A stretch of 26,769 nucleotides of DNA from Pseudazoarcus pumilus_A (lineage in GTDB: Bacteria > Pseudomonadota > Gammaproteobacteria > Burkholderiales > Rhodocyclaceae). Of this stretch, positions 6,335 to 14,095 are shown one piece after another; the first letter of the stretch is position 1, and every line of letters starts with the position of its first letter. Location: the NCBI GenBank assembly GCA_033837965.1, contig JAJLLM010000067.1, positions 1 through 26,769 on the forward strand, read 5' to 3'. The notes under the pieces were generated by a model. The model was not told the DNA's origin. It worked only from the letters and a program-made list of their open reading frames with translations, and ran no database searches. Made by a program: the position numbers and the translations under genes.

Positions 6335-7810
6335 TCAGGCACCGGCACCTGCGGCAAACTTCATCGCCGCCTCATCGGCGTCGAGCTTCCACGCCGCATC
6401 ACGCACGCGGGCATTCAGGCTGCGGTGCAGCAGGTAGGCACGGTTGGGCAGGTGCAGGTCCTCCGGCACGCGCTGGCCGTTGGTGACGTAGAACACTTCC
6501 AGTCCGTTGGAGATCGCGGCGCCGACAGCCGGCGCCAGCGACACGGCCTCGTCCACCTTGGTCAGCACGCAGCCGGCCAGATCGGGGCCCTTCCAGGCGT
6601 CGATGACGTCGTCCAGCGTCTCGCCGCTGGCGGTGGCGTTGAGCAGCAGCAGGCGATGCACGTTGCCGGCGCCGGACAGCATGGCGGCCTGCTTGACGAC
6701 CATCTCGTCGCGCTGGCTCATGCCCACGGTGTCGATCAGGATCATGTGCTTGCCGCGCAGTTCGGCGATGGTCTGGCGCAGGTCGGAAGCGTCGCGCACC
6801 GGGAACACCGGCACGCCGAGGATGCGACCGTAGATGCGCAGCTGTTCCTGCGCGCCGATGCGGTAGCCGTCGGTGGTGATCAGCGCGATCTTGTCGGCGC
6901 CGTGGCGCATCACGCAGCGCGCGGCAATCTTGGCGGTGGTGGTGGTCTTGCCGACGCCGGTCGGACCGACCAGCGCGAACACGCCGCCACGGTCGATCAG
7001 GTCGGCGTCCGACGACATGGCGCGCAGGTCGCGCCCCAACGTATTGCGCACGACCGTGCGGGCCTCGTCGGCGCTGTGCGCCTCGTCGACCGATTCCACC
7101 AGCTTGCGCGCCAGACGCGTCGGGAAACCGGCGTCGAGCAGTTCGCCCAGCACCTCGGCGCGGCCCGGTGCGTTGCGACGCGTATCCCCCCAGGCAAAGG
7201 CTGCGAGCTGGCGTTCGATCATGCCGCGGATACCGCCCAGCTCGGACATCAGGCGCGCGTTGGCCTGCTGCAGTTCGGCGATGCGCGGGTCCTCGGCAGA
7301 GGTGCGCGCGGGCTCTCCGAGGTGGCGCGAAACGGTTTCGGCCATCGGCGCGAGTTCTTCCCTGAGCACCGGTTCGACGCGCTCGACGGCGGCCGGACGT
7401 TCGGCCTGCGGCGCGGGACGCGGTGCGGCGGGACGCGGCACGGGCGCCTGCACCTGCGCGACGTCTTCATAGCCGCGCTTGCGGATGATGTAGTCGGGCG
7501 TTTCCATGCGCGGCGGCTCGAAGGCACGGATCTGCGGCGCGGGCTTTGCGGCGGGCTGCGGCTGCGGGCGCGTGCTGCCGAGGCTCACGCGGCAATCCTC
7601 GTCCTCGTGTTCGGAAACCGCCGTGACGGGCGCGGACTCGCGGCGCGGCGGGGTGGACACGGCACCGACCTCGTCGGCCGGCAGCGCCAGGATCTCCACA
7701 CCGCCTTCCACGGCACGGTTCGACAGCACGATGGCGTCGGCGCCCAGTTCGGCCTTGAGGGCACGCAGCGCCTCACGGGCGGTGGCAGCAAAGTAGCGCT
7801 TGACGTTCAT
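6335..7810 (-). CDS. flhF: flagellar biosynthesis GTPase FlhF
   Basis: 491 residues, SRP-type GTPase that recruits early flagellar parts to the pole. The N-terminal B domain starts MNVKRYFAATAREALRALK. A long Pro/Ala-rich variable linker (~50-170) follows, then helical N domain and GTPase G domain with P-loop GPTGVGKT (282-289), TTDGYRIGAQEQL, DTVGMSQRD (360-) and TKVDEA (417-). The start at 7810 has GGAGAA 6 nt upstream. A 123-bp spacer with a strong hairpin separates it from flhA. FlhG, encoded next, carries the matching activator motif. Presence of flhF suggests polar flagella. Confidence 0.96.
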   Translation of the reverse strand: MNVKRYFAATAREALRALKAELGADAIVLSNRAVEGGVEILALPADEVGAVSTPPRRESAPVTAVSEHEDEDCRVSLGSTRPQPQPAAKPAPQIRAFEPPRMETPDYIIRKRGYEDVAQVQAPVPRPAAPRPAPQAERPAAVERVEPVLREELAPMAETVSRHLGEPARTSAEDPRIAELQQANARLMSELGGIRGMIERQLAAFAWGDTRRNAPGRAEVLGELLDAGFPTRLARKLVESVDEAHSADEARTVVRNTLGRDLRAMSSDADLIDRGGVFALVGPTGVGKTTTTAKIAARCVMRHGADKIALITTDGYRIGAQEQLRIYGRILGVPVFPVRDASDLRQTIAELRGKHMILIDTVGMSQRDEMVVKQAAMLSGAGNVHRLLLLNATASGETLDDVIDAWKGPDLAGCVLTKVDEAVSLAPAVGAAISNGLEVFYVTNGQRVPEDLHLPNRAYLLHRSLNARVRDAAWKLDADEAAMKFAAGAGA

Positions 7811-7886
7811 ACCGGTTCTCCAGACTTTCCGCGCCTGTAGCGCAGCATGAGTCCATTATTCCCGCGCCCCCCGCCGTGGCGAGGGT

Positions 7887-7916
7887 GGAATAAACGGGGT
7901 TGTTCCCGCTTATTCC
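7887..7916 (-). promoter_or_regulatory. intercistronic hairpin between flhA and flhF
   Basis: Arms 7887-7898 and 7905-7916 pair over 12 positions around a 6-nt loop. As minus-strand RNA the single irregular position is a G-U wobble, so the stem is continuous in the flhA-flhF transcript but mismatched in the opposite RNA. There is no T-run after it. Possible roles are mRNA processing, 3' protection of flhAB mRNA or partial attenuation; inference only. Confidence 0.55.
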
Positions 7917-7933
7917 GTTCTTCGGCGGCGCGC

Positions 7934-10036
7934 TTACGCTGCCCCGCCGACCATGGCGGTGACACGCACGGTGCGCGACTCGGGCACTTCGGTATTGGCC
8001 ACGACCTTGAGCGAGGGCACGGCGCGGCGCAGGAAACGCGACAGCAGCAGACGCAGCTGCGGCGGCACCAGCAGCACCGGCGGCAGGCCGGCGTCTTCCA
8101 TGCGCTGCGCGGCCTCGGCGGTCTGGCGCAGCATGTTGTCGGCCAGCCCCGGCTCGATTGCCCCGCCATCGCCGCCGGCTGCGCCCATGGCCTGCGACAG
8201 GATGCGTTCCAGCGTCGGTTCGAGTGCAATGACCTGCACCTCGTCGTTGCCCGGGAACAGGCTCTGCACAATGGCGCGGCCCAGCGTCTCCCGCACCCGC
8301 GCCACCAGTTCCACCGGCTCCTGCGTGCGCGGCGCGTTCTCCGCCAGCACTTCGACGATGCTGCGCATGTCGCGGATGTTGACGCCCTCTTCCAGCAGCT
8401 GCTGCAGCACACGCTGCACCACCGACAGGGCCAGTTGCCCCGGCACCAGGTCTTCGACCAGCTTGGGCGAATCCTTGGCGATGTGGTCAATGAGCTGCTG
8501 CGTTTCCTGCCGGCCGAGCAGTTCGGCGGCGTGGTTGAGGATGAGGTGGTTGAGGTGCGTGGCCACCACCGTGCCCGCATCGACCACCGTGTAGCCCAGC
8601 GCGTGCGCCTGTTCGCGCTGCCCCGGCTCGATCCAGAAGGCCGGCAGGTCGAAGGCCGGATCGCGCGTCTCGCGCCCCTGCAGCGGGCCGGACACGCGGC
8701 CGGGGTTGATCGCCAGATACTGGCCCGGCCAGGCCTCGCCGGCACCGATCTCGACGCCCTTGAGCGCGATGCGGTAGGCGTTGGGCTTGAGTTCCAGGTT
8801 GTCGCGGATGTGCACCGAGGCCGGCAGGAAGCCCACGTCCTGCGCGAACTTCTTGCGCAGACCGCGGATGCGCTTGAGCAGCTCGCCGTCCTGCGCCTTG
8901 TCCACCAGCGGGATCAGGCGGTAGCCCACTTCGAGGCCCAGCACGTCCACCGGCTGCACGTCGGCCCAGCTCGCCTCCAGATTCTCGGGCGCCGCGGCGG
9001 CCTGTGCGGCAGGCGCCTTGACGGCCTCGGCCTCCTCGGCGGCCGCGCGTTCGTTGATCTTGCGTCGCTGCCACGCCAATCCGAACAGCCCGCCGGCGAT
9101 CAGGATGAACACCAGGTTGGGCATGCCGGGGATGAGGCCCAGCACGCCGATGATGCCGCCGGTGAGCATCAGCACCTGCGGGTTGGAGAAGACCTGCGCG
9201 ATGACCATGTTGCCGACATCGGACTCGTCGCCGACGCGCGATACCACCAGACCGGCCGCCACCGAGATGACCAGCGCCGGGATCTGCGCCACCAGACCAT
9301 CACCGATAGTCAGCAGCGTGTAGGTCTCGACCGCCTGGCCCATCGCCATGTTGTGCTGCACGGTGCCGACCACCAGACCGCCGATGATGTTGATGAGCAG
9401 GATCAGGATGCCGGCGATGGCATCGCCACGCACGAACTTCGAGGCACCGTCCATGGCGCCGAAGAAGTCCGACTCCTGCGACACTTCCTTGCGGCGGCGC
9501 TTGGCCTCGTTCTCGTCGATGAGGCCGGCGTTCAGGTCGGCGTCGATGGCCATCTGCTTGCCGGGCATGGCGTCCAGCGTGAAGCGCGCGCTCACTTCGG
9601 CAATGCGGCCGGCACCCTTGGTGATGACGATGAAGTTGATCAGCACGAGGATGCCGAACACCACCAGACCGATGGCGGTGTTGCCGCCGACGAGGAAGTA
9701 GCCGAAGGCCTCGATGACCTTGCCCGCGGCATCCGGCCCGGTGTGCCCTTCGAGCAGCACGATGCGGGTGGACGCCACGTTGAGCGCCAGACGCAGCAGC
9801 GTGGTGACCAGCAGCACCGTCGGGAATACCGAGAACTCCAACGGCTTGCGCGTGTACATAGCCACCAGCAACACCATCACCGCCACCGCGATGTTGAAGG
9901 TGAAGAACAGGTCGAGCGCGAACGGCGGCAGCGGCAGCACCATCATCGACAGGATCATGATGATGAAGATCGGAGCCCCCAGCAGGCGCAGGTTCTCCGG
10001 CCGCATCAGCGCGCGCAGGTTGAGCGTTTCATTCAT
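7934..10036 (-). CDS. flhA: flagellar export gate protein FlhA
   Basis: 700 residues, the large inner-membrane subunit of the flagellar type III export gate. The first ~330 residues hold about eight membrane helices and the family signature region (RIVLLEGHTGPDAAGKVIEAF, then the FHIPEP loop ARFTLDAMPGKQMAIDADL and KRRRKEVSQESDFFGAMDGASKFV). A linker is followed by the cytoplasmic domain (~360-700) that docks chaperone-substrate complexes, with LRLLLSRFLRRAVPSLKVV near the end. Length is normal. ATG at 10036 follows CGAGG; flhB lies 33 bp upstream. Stop is TAA. Confidence 0.98.
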   Translation of the reverse strand: MNETLNLRALMRPENLRLLGAPIFIIMILSMMVLPLPPFALDLFFTFNIAVAVMVLLVAMYTRKPLEFSVFPTVLLVTTLLRLALNVASTRIVLLEGHTGPDAAGKVIEAFGYFLVGGNTAIGLVVFGILVLINFIVITKGAGRIAEVSARFTLDAMPGKQMAIDADLNAGLIDENEAKRRRKEVSQESDFFGAMDGASKFVRGDAIAGILILLINIIGGLVVGTVQHNMAMGQAVETYTLLTIGDGLVAQIPALVISVAAGLVVSRVGDESDVGNMVIAQVFSNPQVLMLTGGIIGVLGLIPGMPNLVFILIAGGLFGLAWQRRKINERAAAEEAEAVKAPAAQAAAAPENLEASWADVQPVDVLGLEVGYRLIPLVDKAQDGELLKRIRGLRKKFAQDVGFLPASVHIRDNLELKPNAYRIALKGVEIGAGEAWPGQYLAINPGRVSGPLQGRETRDPAFDLPAFWIEPGQREQAHALGYTVVDAGTVVATHLNHLILNHAAELLGRQETQQLIDHIAKDSPKLVEDLVPGQLALSVVQRVLQQLLEEGVNIRDMRSIVEVLAENAPRTQEPVELVARVRETLGRAIVQSLFPGNDEVQVIALEPTLERILSQAMGAAGGDGGAIEPGLADNMLRQTAEAAQRMEDAGLPPVLLVPPQLRLLLSRFLRRAVPSLKVVANTEVPESRTVRVTAMVGGAA

Positions 10037-10069
10037 TCATCGACCTCGTTTCGGCAGTGCATTCGATGC

Positions 10070-11209
10070 TCATTCGGGCGCGCCCGGATCCATGCCTTCC
10101 GGCACGGCCAGCCTGTTCGGCGCGACCGGCTTGCGGCCACCGCGCGACAGCCACGCGTTGAGTTGATAGACATAGGCCATGACTTCCGCCACGGCGGTGT
10201 ACAGCTGCGCAGGCACCGCATCGCCCAGCTCGCAATGTGCGTGCAGGGCGCGTGCCAGCGGCGGCGCTTCGAGCAGCGGCACCTTGTGCTCGGCAGCGAT
10301 CTCGCGAATCTTCAGCGCCACGTCGCCGCGCCCCTTGGCCACCACCACCGGCGCGCCCATCTTGCCGCTGTCGTACTTCAGCGCCACCGAGAAGTGCGTC
10401 GGGTTGGTCACCACCACGTCGGCCTTGGGCACCTCGGACATCATGCGACGGCGTGCCATCTCGCGCTGCAGCGTGCGGATGCGCGCCTTGACGTGCGGAT
10501 CGCCCTCCTGCTCCTTGTGCTCGCGCTTCACTTCCTCGCGCGTCATGCGCAGGCGGCGGTGGTACTGGTAGAGCTGGAAGGGCACGTCGATCAGCGCAAT
10601 GATGGCCAGGCCCAGCACGATGATCAGCGAGGCGAACAACAGCGTCTGGAAGAATTCCGGCAGCGCGTATTCCAGCGGTTGCATCATCAGCGAAAACACG
10701 TGTTCCCACTCGCGCCACACCGCAAACACCGCCAGCAGGCCGATCACCAGCGCCTTGAGCACGGACTTGATGAGTTCCACCAGACCATGCACCGAGAACA
10801 TGCGCGCCAGCCCCTTGAGCGGGTTCATGCGCTCCGGTTTGAGCGCCAGCACCTTGGTCGAGAACACGAAGCCGCCGAGCGTGATCGGCGCCGCCAGCGC
10901 CGCCACGATGAGCACGCCAAAGAGCGGCAACATGGTCAGCAGCACGTCGGTGAAAATGGTCTCGAAGGTGTCGAGCATCAGCGAGGTGTCGAACACGCGC
11001 GCACGCTCGAAGCTGAAGCCGTGCTTGAGGGTGTCGGTGATGCGCTGACTCACCCAGCCGCCCATCAGCCACAGGCTGACGACGCCCGCGATCAGGACGA
11101 AGAACGTCGACAGCTCCCGCGACTGCGGAACCTGGCCTTCCTCACGCGCCTGCTCTATTCGCCGTGGGGTTGGTTGTTCTGTTTTCTCGAGATCGCTTTC
11201 TTCGGCCAT
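10070..11209 (-). CDS. flhB: flagellar export switch protein FlhB
   Basis: 379 residues. N-terminal EKTEQPTPRRIEQAREEGQVPQS is the family opening. Four membrane helices span ~32-210, then the cytoplasmic domain with the autocleavage site NPTH at 269-272, where cleavage after Asn switches export from rod/hook to filament substrates. ATG at 11209 is preceded by GGAG; an in-frame start 19 codons upstream is rejected because it lacks family similarity. First gene of the flagellar operon in this window, followed by flhA. Confidence 0.97.
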   Translation of the reverse strand: MAEESDLEKTEQPTPRRIEQAREEGQVPQSRELSTFFVLIAGVVSLWLMGGWVSQRITDTLKHGFSFERARVFDTSLMLDTFETIFTDVLLTMLPLFGVLIVAALAAPITLGGFVFSTKVLALKPERMNPLKGLARMFSVHGLVELIKSVLKALVIGLLAVFAVWREWEHVFSLMMQPLEYALPEFFQTLLFASLIIVLGLAIIALIDVPFQLYQYHRRLRMTREEVKREHKEQEGDPHVKARIRTLQREMARRRMMSEVPKADVVVTNPTHFSVALKYDSGKMGAPVVVAKGRGDVALKIREIAAEHKVPLLEAPPLARALHAHCELGDAVPAQLYTAVAEVMAYVYQLNAWLSRGGRKPVAPNRLAVPEGMDPGAPE

Positions 11210-11265
11210 TGCCGCTCCACCCTGGATCGCCCCGCAAAACTGCGGACAGACGACCACGTGCGGCA

Positions 11266-11343
11266 ATTATCGGGACCGACCGGCAAGATTTGCCGGTGGA
11301 TAAGGACGGGGTTTTCACCCCAATTCGGCGCTTCAGCAGCGCC
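11266..11343 (-). promoter_or_regulatory. flhB operon promoter region with three small dyads
   Basis: Reading the minus strand from the DUF192 stop toward flhB there are three successive perfect dyads: GGCGCT/AGCGCC (11327-11343), GGGGT/ACCCC around a GAAA loop (11308-11321), and CCGGCAA/TTGCCGG (11280-11296). Next comes GATAAT (11266-11271), a possible -10, 56 nt before the ATG. CAAA with 14 nt to CCCGATAA also resembles a weak sigma-28 promoter. No convincing sigma-70 -35 is seen. An activator-dependent class II flagellar promoter is the best guess. Confidence 0.4.
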
Positions 11344-11357
11344 GGAAAGCCGTGCCT

Positions 11358-11807
11358 TCAGCGCGCCGGACGCAGTTTCGCGACGCCGCCGATGAGGTCG
11401 CCGGCAACGATGCCGCGCTGTGCGAACCAGCCCTGGTTCATCTCCAGCGCATAGCGGGCCGGCCGCTTTGCGCAGTGGGTGGTTTCGGTCTGCGGCGCCA
11501 TGTCCTCGATGTTGATGACCTTGCCGTCGCCATCGAGGAAGGCCACCGACAGCGGGATGAGCGTGTTGCGCATCCACATGCAGTGCGTCGCGTCGAACTC
11601 GAAGACGAACACCATGCCGCGGTTCTCGCCCATGGATTCACGGTGCATCAGCCCGGTCTCGCGGTGCTTCGGCGTATTCGCCATCTCCGCCGTGATGCGG
11701 TACATGCCGGCGGTGAGTTGCACCAGCGGCATCTGCTGCGCCAGCGCGCCCGGCACGAACAGCAGGAAACTCAGCAGGATCAGGCAGCGACGCAACATCT
11801 CGGGCAT
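11358..11807 (-). CDS. DUF192 family secreted protein
   Basis: 149 residues. A signal peptide (LLSFLLFVPGALAQ, cleavage after Ala-Gln-Ala-like region ~23) is followed by the small DUF192 beta-barrel domain with GLMHRESMGENRGMVFVF and MWMRNTLIPLSVAFLD, both typical. The biochemical role of DUF192 is not established. Periplasmic. It starts at 11807 or at the ATG at 11798; neither has a strong ribosome site. It lies 27 bp downstream of rluE on the same strand and may share its transcript. Confidence 0.85.
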   Translation of the reverse strand: MPEMLRRCLILLSFLLFVPGALAQQMPLVQLTAGMYRITAEMANTPKHRETGLMHRESMGENRGMVFVFEFDATHCMWMRNTLIPLSVAFLDGDGKVINIEDMAPQTETTHCAKRPARYALEMNQGWFAQRGIVAGDLIGGVAKLRPAR

Positions 11808-11834
11808 CCGGTCAGACGAAAAACAGTGCGGATT

Positions 11835-12422
11835 CTAACGCGAGCGCCGCACACGGGGGGCGGGCTGCGGAGGCGTCACGGAAGTCTCCTCCCGCCACTG
11901 CCCCGGCATCAGGACGTCCAGCGTCCAGGCCCCGATGGCGGTGCGCAGCAGGCGCAGCGTGGGGAAACCGACCTTGGCCGTCATGCGCCGCACCTGGCGG
12001 TTCTTGCCCTCGCGCAGCACGATCTCGATCCAGCTCGTCGGAATGTTCTTGCGGAATCGCACCGGCGGATCGCGCGGCCACAGCCAATCCGGCTCTGCCA
12101 CCCGGCGCGCACCGCAGGGCTGGGTGCGGAAGTCCCCCAGATCCAGTCCGCCCGCGCGCAGCGTGGCCAGCGCGGCCTCATCCGGCTCGCCTTCCACCTG
12201 CACCAGATAGGTTTTCGGTTGCTTGCTGCGCGGGTCGGTGATGCGGTGCTGCAGCGCCCCGTCATCGGTCAGCACCAGCAGGCCTTCGGAATCGGTATCC
12301 AGCCGCCCCGCCGCATACACGCCCGGTACGTCGATGAAATCCTTGAGCGTGGGCTTGTCGCCCTCGGGCGAGAACTGGCAGATCACGCCATGCGGCTTGT
12401 TGAAGAGGATGACGCGCGCCAT
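11835..12422 (-). CDS. rluE: 23S rRNA pseudouridine(2457) synthase RluE
   Basis: 195 residues, RsuA/RluBEF family lacking an S4 domain. Catalytic GRLDTDSEGLLVLT has Asp42. Later blocks KTYLVQVEG, EPDWLWPRDPPVRFRKNIPTSW, EGKNRQVRRM and HVGFPTLRL-like KVGFPTLRLLR match E. coli RluE closely, making RluE more likely than RluB/RluF. The enzyme isomerises U2457 in the peptidyl-transferase region of 23S rRNA. Its ATG directly abuts the stop of the upstream DUF2721 gene, indicating translational coupling. The C-terminal ~20 residues are Pro/Arg-rich and unremarkable. Confidence 0.93.
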   Translation of the reverse strand: MARVILFNKPHGVICQFSPEGDKPTLKDFIDVPGVYAAGRLDTDSEGLLVLTDDGALQHRITDPRSKQPKTYLVQVEGEPDEAALATLRAGGLDLGDFRTQPCGARRVAEPDWLWPRDPPVRFRKNIPTSWIEIVLREGKNRQVRRMTAKVGFPTLRLLRTAIGAWTLDVLMPGQWREETSVTPPQPAPRVRRSR

Positions 12423-12839
12423 TCAACGCCCGTTTGCGTCGGGTTCTTCCGGCGGCACCGGCGCCTCGATGTCTTCCACCACGATGGCCAGCGCATTGGT
12501 GGAGATCAGCACCTCGGCGAGCGACATCAGCAACGAGATCATGAGCGCCATCAGGCTGGCACCGAACAGCAACTTGCCGGCGAACGCTTCATCCAGGTAG
12601 AGGGCGAACATCGACAGCGCGCACAGCAGGAAGCTCAGCACGCCGAACCCCTGCATGTACTTGATCAGTACGATGCGGTGCTTCAGCCCCGGAATCTGCC
12701 GCTGCACGATGGGGGCGTGCGGATCGCGCGACGCATGCAGGGCGCGGATCACCTGCGCCAACGTGAGAAAACGGTTGGTGTAGGCCAGCATCAACAACGA
12801 GATGGCGGGAAACAGCAAGGCGGGCGTGGTGATGTCCAT
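12423..12839 (-). CDS. DUF2721 family membrane protein
   Basis: 138 residues. An N-terminal helix (TTPALLFPAISLLMLAYTNRFLTLAQVIRALH) with the conserved NRF..L..vIR pattern is followed by two hydrophobic helices (~65-85 and ~92-115) and an acidic tail. This is the pattern of DUF2721 inner-membrane proteins of unknown function. ATG at 12839 has a GAGAG ribosome site. It is followed without gap by rluE. Confidence 0.85.
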   Translation of the reverse strand: MDITTPALLFPAISLLMLAYTNRFLTLAQVIRALHASRDPHAPIVQRQIPGLKHRIVLIKYMQGFGVLSFLLCALSMFALYLDEAFAGKLLFGASLMALMISLLMSLAEVLISTNALAIVVEDIEAPVPPEEPDANGR

Positions 12840-12973
12840 GCGGGTCTCTCGGGTTCGGCCGGCTGCAGGGCGCGGCGGCACGGCATGCCATGCGCCGCGG
12901 CATGTTCGTTGATGATAACGCGGCATCCCGGCCGGCCGTGCATCCGGCGAGCACCCGTGCGCGGTCGTGCGGC

Positions 12974-13603
12974 CTACTCTGCGCCCGACGTGATCCTGGC
13001 CTTCACGAAAACGTCGTAGCGCGTGCTCTTGCCGATGATCTGATGCGAGGGCTTGCGCACCCCGGCCATGGGCTCGGCGCTCAAGGGCCACTTCAGCAGC
13101 ACGCGGCATTGCGCCGCCTCCAGCGCCACCTGCATCAGCTGTACCGAATCGGCATCCACGCCGACGATCTCGCGGATCTGGCGCATTTCCTTCTTCACCA
13201 GTGCGGTGTTGCCGCGCGGTGGGTGCATCGGGTCCACCAGCACCACCTGCGGTTTCAGCTCCGGCAGCAGCAGGCACGAATCGCCATGCAACAAGGTCAT
13301 GCGCGCCACCGTTTCGGCATACCGCCCACCCCCGGCGCGTGCGCGCTCAAGCCCTTCGAGCAGCAGCGCGTGCATCTGCGCGGAGCGCTCGATCAAGGTC
13401 ACGCGCGCACCCAGCGACGCCAGAAAGAACGCGTCCCGCCCCAGCCCGGCAGTGGCATCGACCACCTCCGGAGTGACGCCACTCGCAAACCCCGCAGCCT
13501 TCGCCAACGGCTGCCCTCGCCCCTCACCGGAGCGAAAGCGATGCCCCACCGCGCCGCCGACGAAATCGACCACCAAGGACATTGGTTCGACGTTCTGTGA
13601 CAT
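12974..13603 (-). CDS. rsmJ: 16S rRNA (guanine1516-N2)-methyltransferase RsmJ
   Basis: 209 residues, a class I SAM methyltransferase. N-terminal LVVDFVGGAVGHRFRSGEGRGQPLAKA is the YhiQ/RsmJ hallmark. SAM motif I is VVDATAGLGRDAFFLA (~48-61), acidic motif VTLIERS follows, and the catalytic region is VLVDPMHPPRG with ALVKKEMRQIRE after it. Shorter than the 250-residue E. coli enzyme at both ends but with all motifs. ATG at 13603 has GAAGG upstream. It is the first gene after the tRNA-Ser terminator on the minus strand. Confidence 0.93.
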   Translation of the reverse strand: MSQNVEPMSLVVDFVGGAVGHRFRSGEGRGQPLAKAAGFASGVTPEVVDATAGLGRDAFFLASLGARVTLIERSAQMHALLLEGLERARAGGGRYAETVARMTLLHGDSCLLLPELKPQVVLVDPMHPPRGNTALVKKEMRQIREIVGVDADSVQLMQVALEAAQCRVLLKWPLSAEPMAGVRKPSHQIIGKSTRYDVFVKARITSGAE

Positions 13604-13697
13604 GAAGCCTTCGGATATCCCAGTATGAAACGCCCGTCTCGCTCGGCGTAGTGGAGAACAGAGAAACGCGACCGCGCCGAGACCTGATGAGCGCCTG

Positions 13698-13730
13698 AAA
13701 AACACAAAGCCGCGAAGTTACGCGGCTTTG
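13698..13730 (-). terminator. rho-independent terminator after tRNA-Ser
   Basis: On the minus strand CAAAGCCGCG (13721-13730) pairs with CGCGGCTTTG (13705-13714) over 10 bp around a 6-nt loop, followed by a GTGTTTTT tract. It lies 44 bp past the tRNA 3' end and separates the tRNA transcript from rsmJ. Confidence 0.85.
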
Positions 13731-13773
13731 GATGGCTTGCTGCTGACCGGCCGTGCTGGCTGCGGGTTTCAAT

Positions 13774-13863
13774 TGGCGGAGGCGGTGAGATTCGAACTCA
13801 CGAGGGGCGCAAACCCCTGCCGGTTTTCAAGACCGGTGCATTCAACCACTCTGCCACACCTCC
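13774..13863 (-). tRNA. serT: tRNA-Ser (anticodon UGA)
   Basis: A 90-nt class II tRNA with encoded CCA (13774-13776). Acceptor GGAGGTG pairs with CGCCTCC, discriminator G. The anticodon stem CCGGT/ACCGG encloses the loop CTTGAAA, so the anticodon is TGA (plus-strand tca at 13827-13829), reading UCA and other UCN codons. The variable arm is GGGG/CCCC; the T arm GTGAG-TTCGAAT-CTCAC is canonical. It resembles E. coli tRNA-Ser(UGA) closely. It is unusual in being preceded by tandem copies of its own 5' half. Confidence 0.97.
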
Positions 13864-13893
13864 GTAAGAACCCGTGCGGGCCTACGGCCCGTG

Positions 13894-13932
13894 CCGGTTT
13901 TGGCTTCGCCAGCGCTGGCGCGCCAAGACCGG
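13894..13932. repeat. palindrome at unit junction (copy 1)
   Basis: A 39-bp imperfect palindrome: CCGGTTTTGGC and GCCAAGACCGG pair over 11 positions with one mismatch, and enclose a perfect inner CGCCAG-CG-CTGGCG. The outer arms are the tRNA-Ser anticodon stem. The second copy is at 13990-14028 with two further substitutions. Confidence 0.8.
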
Positions 13933-13989
13933 TGCATTCAACCACTCTGCCACACCTCCGTAAGAACCCGTGCGGGCCTGCGGCCCTTG

Positions 13990-14028
13990 CCGGTTTTGGC
14001 TTCGCCAGCGTTGGCGCGCCAAGACCGA
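13990..14028. repeat. palindrome at unit junction (copy 2)
   Basis: The same 39-bp element as at 13894-13932, with CGCCAGCGTTGGCG in the core and CCGA instead of CCGG at the end, so slightly decayed. Confidence 0.75.
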
Positions 14029-14095
14029 TGCGTTCAACCGCTCTACCACACCTGCGCAAGAACCCGCGCAGCCTGCAGTCTTCAGTCAGCGGCGG

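Larger units (their letters stand above)
13829..14072 (-). repeat. 96-bp tandem repeat derived from the tRNA-Ser 5' half
   Basis: Two complete 96-bp units (13829-13924, 13925-14020; 3 differences between them) plus a diverged partial unit (14021-~14072). Each starts, in minus-strand sense, with the 36 nt from tRNA position 1 to the second anticodon base; the first 35 nt of unit one are the functional tRNA itself, and in unit two they are identical to it. Then come a 22-nt palindrome-bearing insertion, AAAACCGGCA as in the tRNA anticodon arm, a short CGGGCC/GGCCCG hairpin and the leader CACGGGTTCTTAC. The upstream copies lack a proper T arm and acceptor 3' strand, so they are not functional tRNAs. 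Confidence 0.9.

Noticed and set aside
6320..7840. 506-codon open frame on the plus strand
   Set aside because: Antisense shadow of flhF; composition unlike protein and no ribosome site or family motifs.
7847..11395. Very long open frame (about 1180 codons) on the plus strand
   Set aside because: It lies antisense to flhA and flhB, is His/Arg/Gln-rich low-complexity, and arises from high GC codon bias of the real genes.
11352..13019. 555-codon plus-strand open frame
   Set aside because: Antisense to the DUF192, rluE and DUF2721 genes, all of which have recognisable families.
13774..13863. Integration site of a genomic island at the tRNA
   Set aside because: No integrase next to it, and the repeated part is the tRNA 5' half, not the 3' end usually duplicated as attachment site.
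13829..14072. CRISPR array
   Set aside because: Repeats are tandem without unique spacers, only 2-3 units, and consist of tRNA sequence.
13925..14072. Additional functional tRNA-Ser genes
   Set aside because: The copies lack the acceptor 3' strand, a proper T arm and CCA, and have a 22-nt insertion in the anticodon loop.
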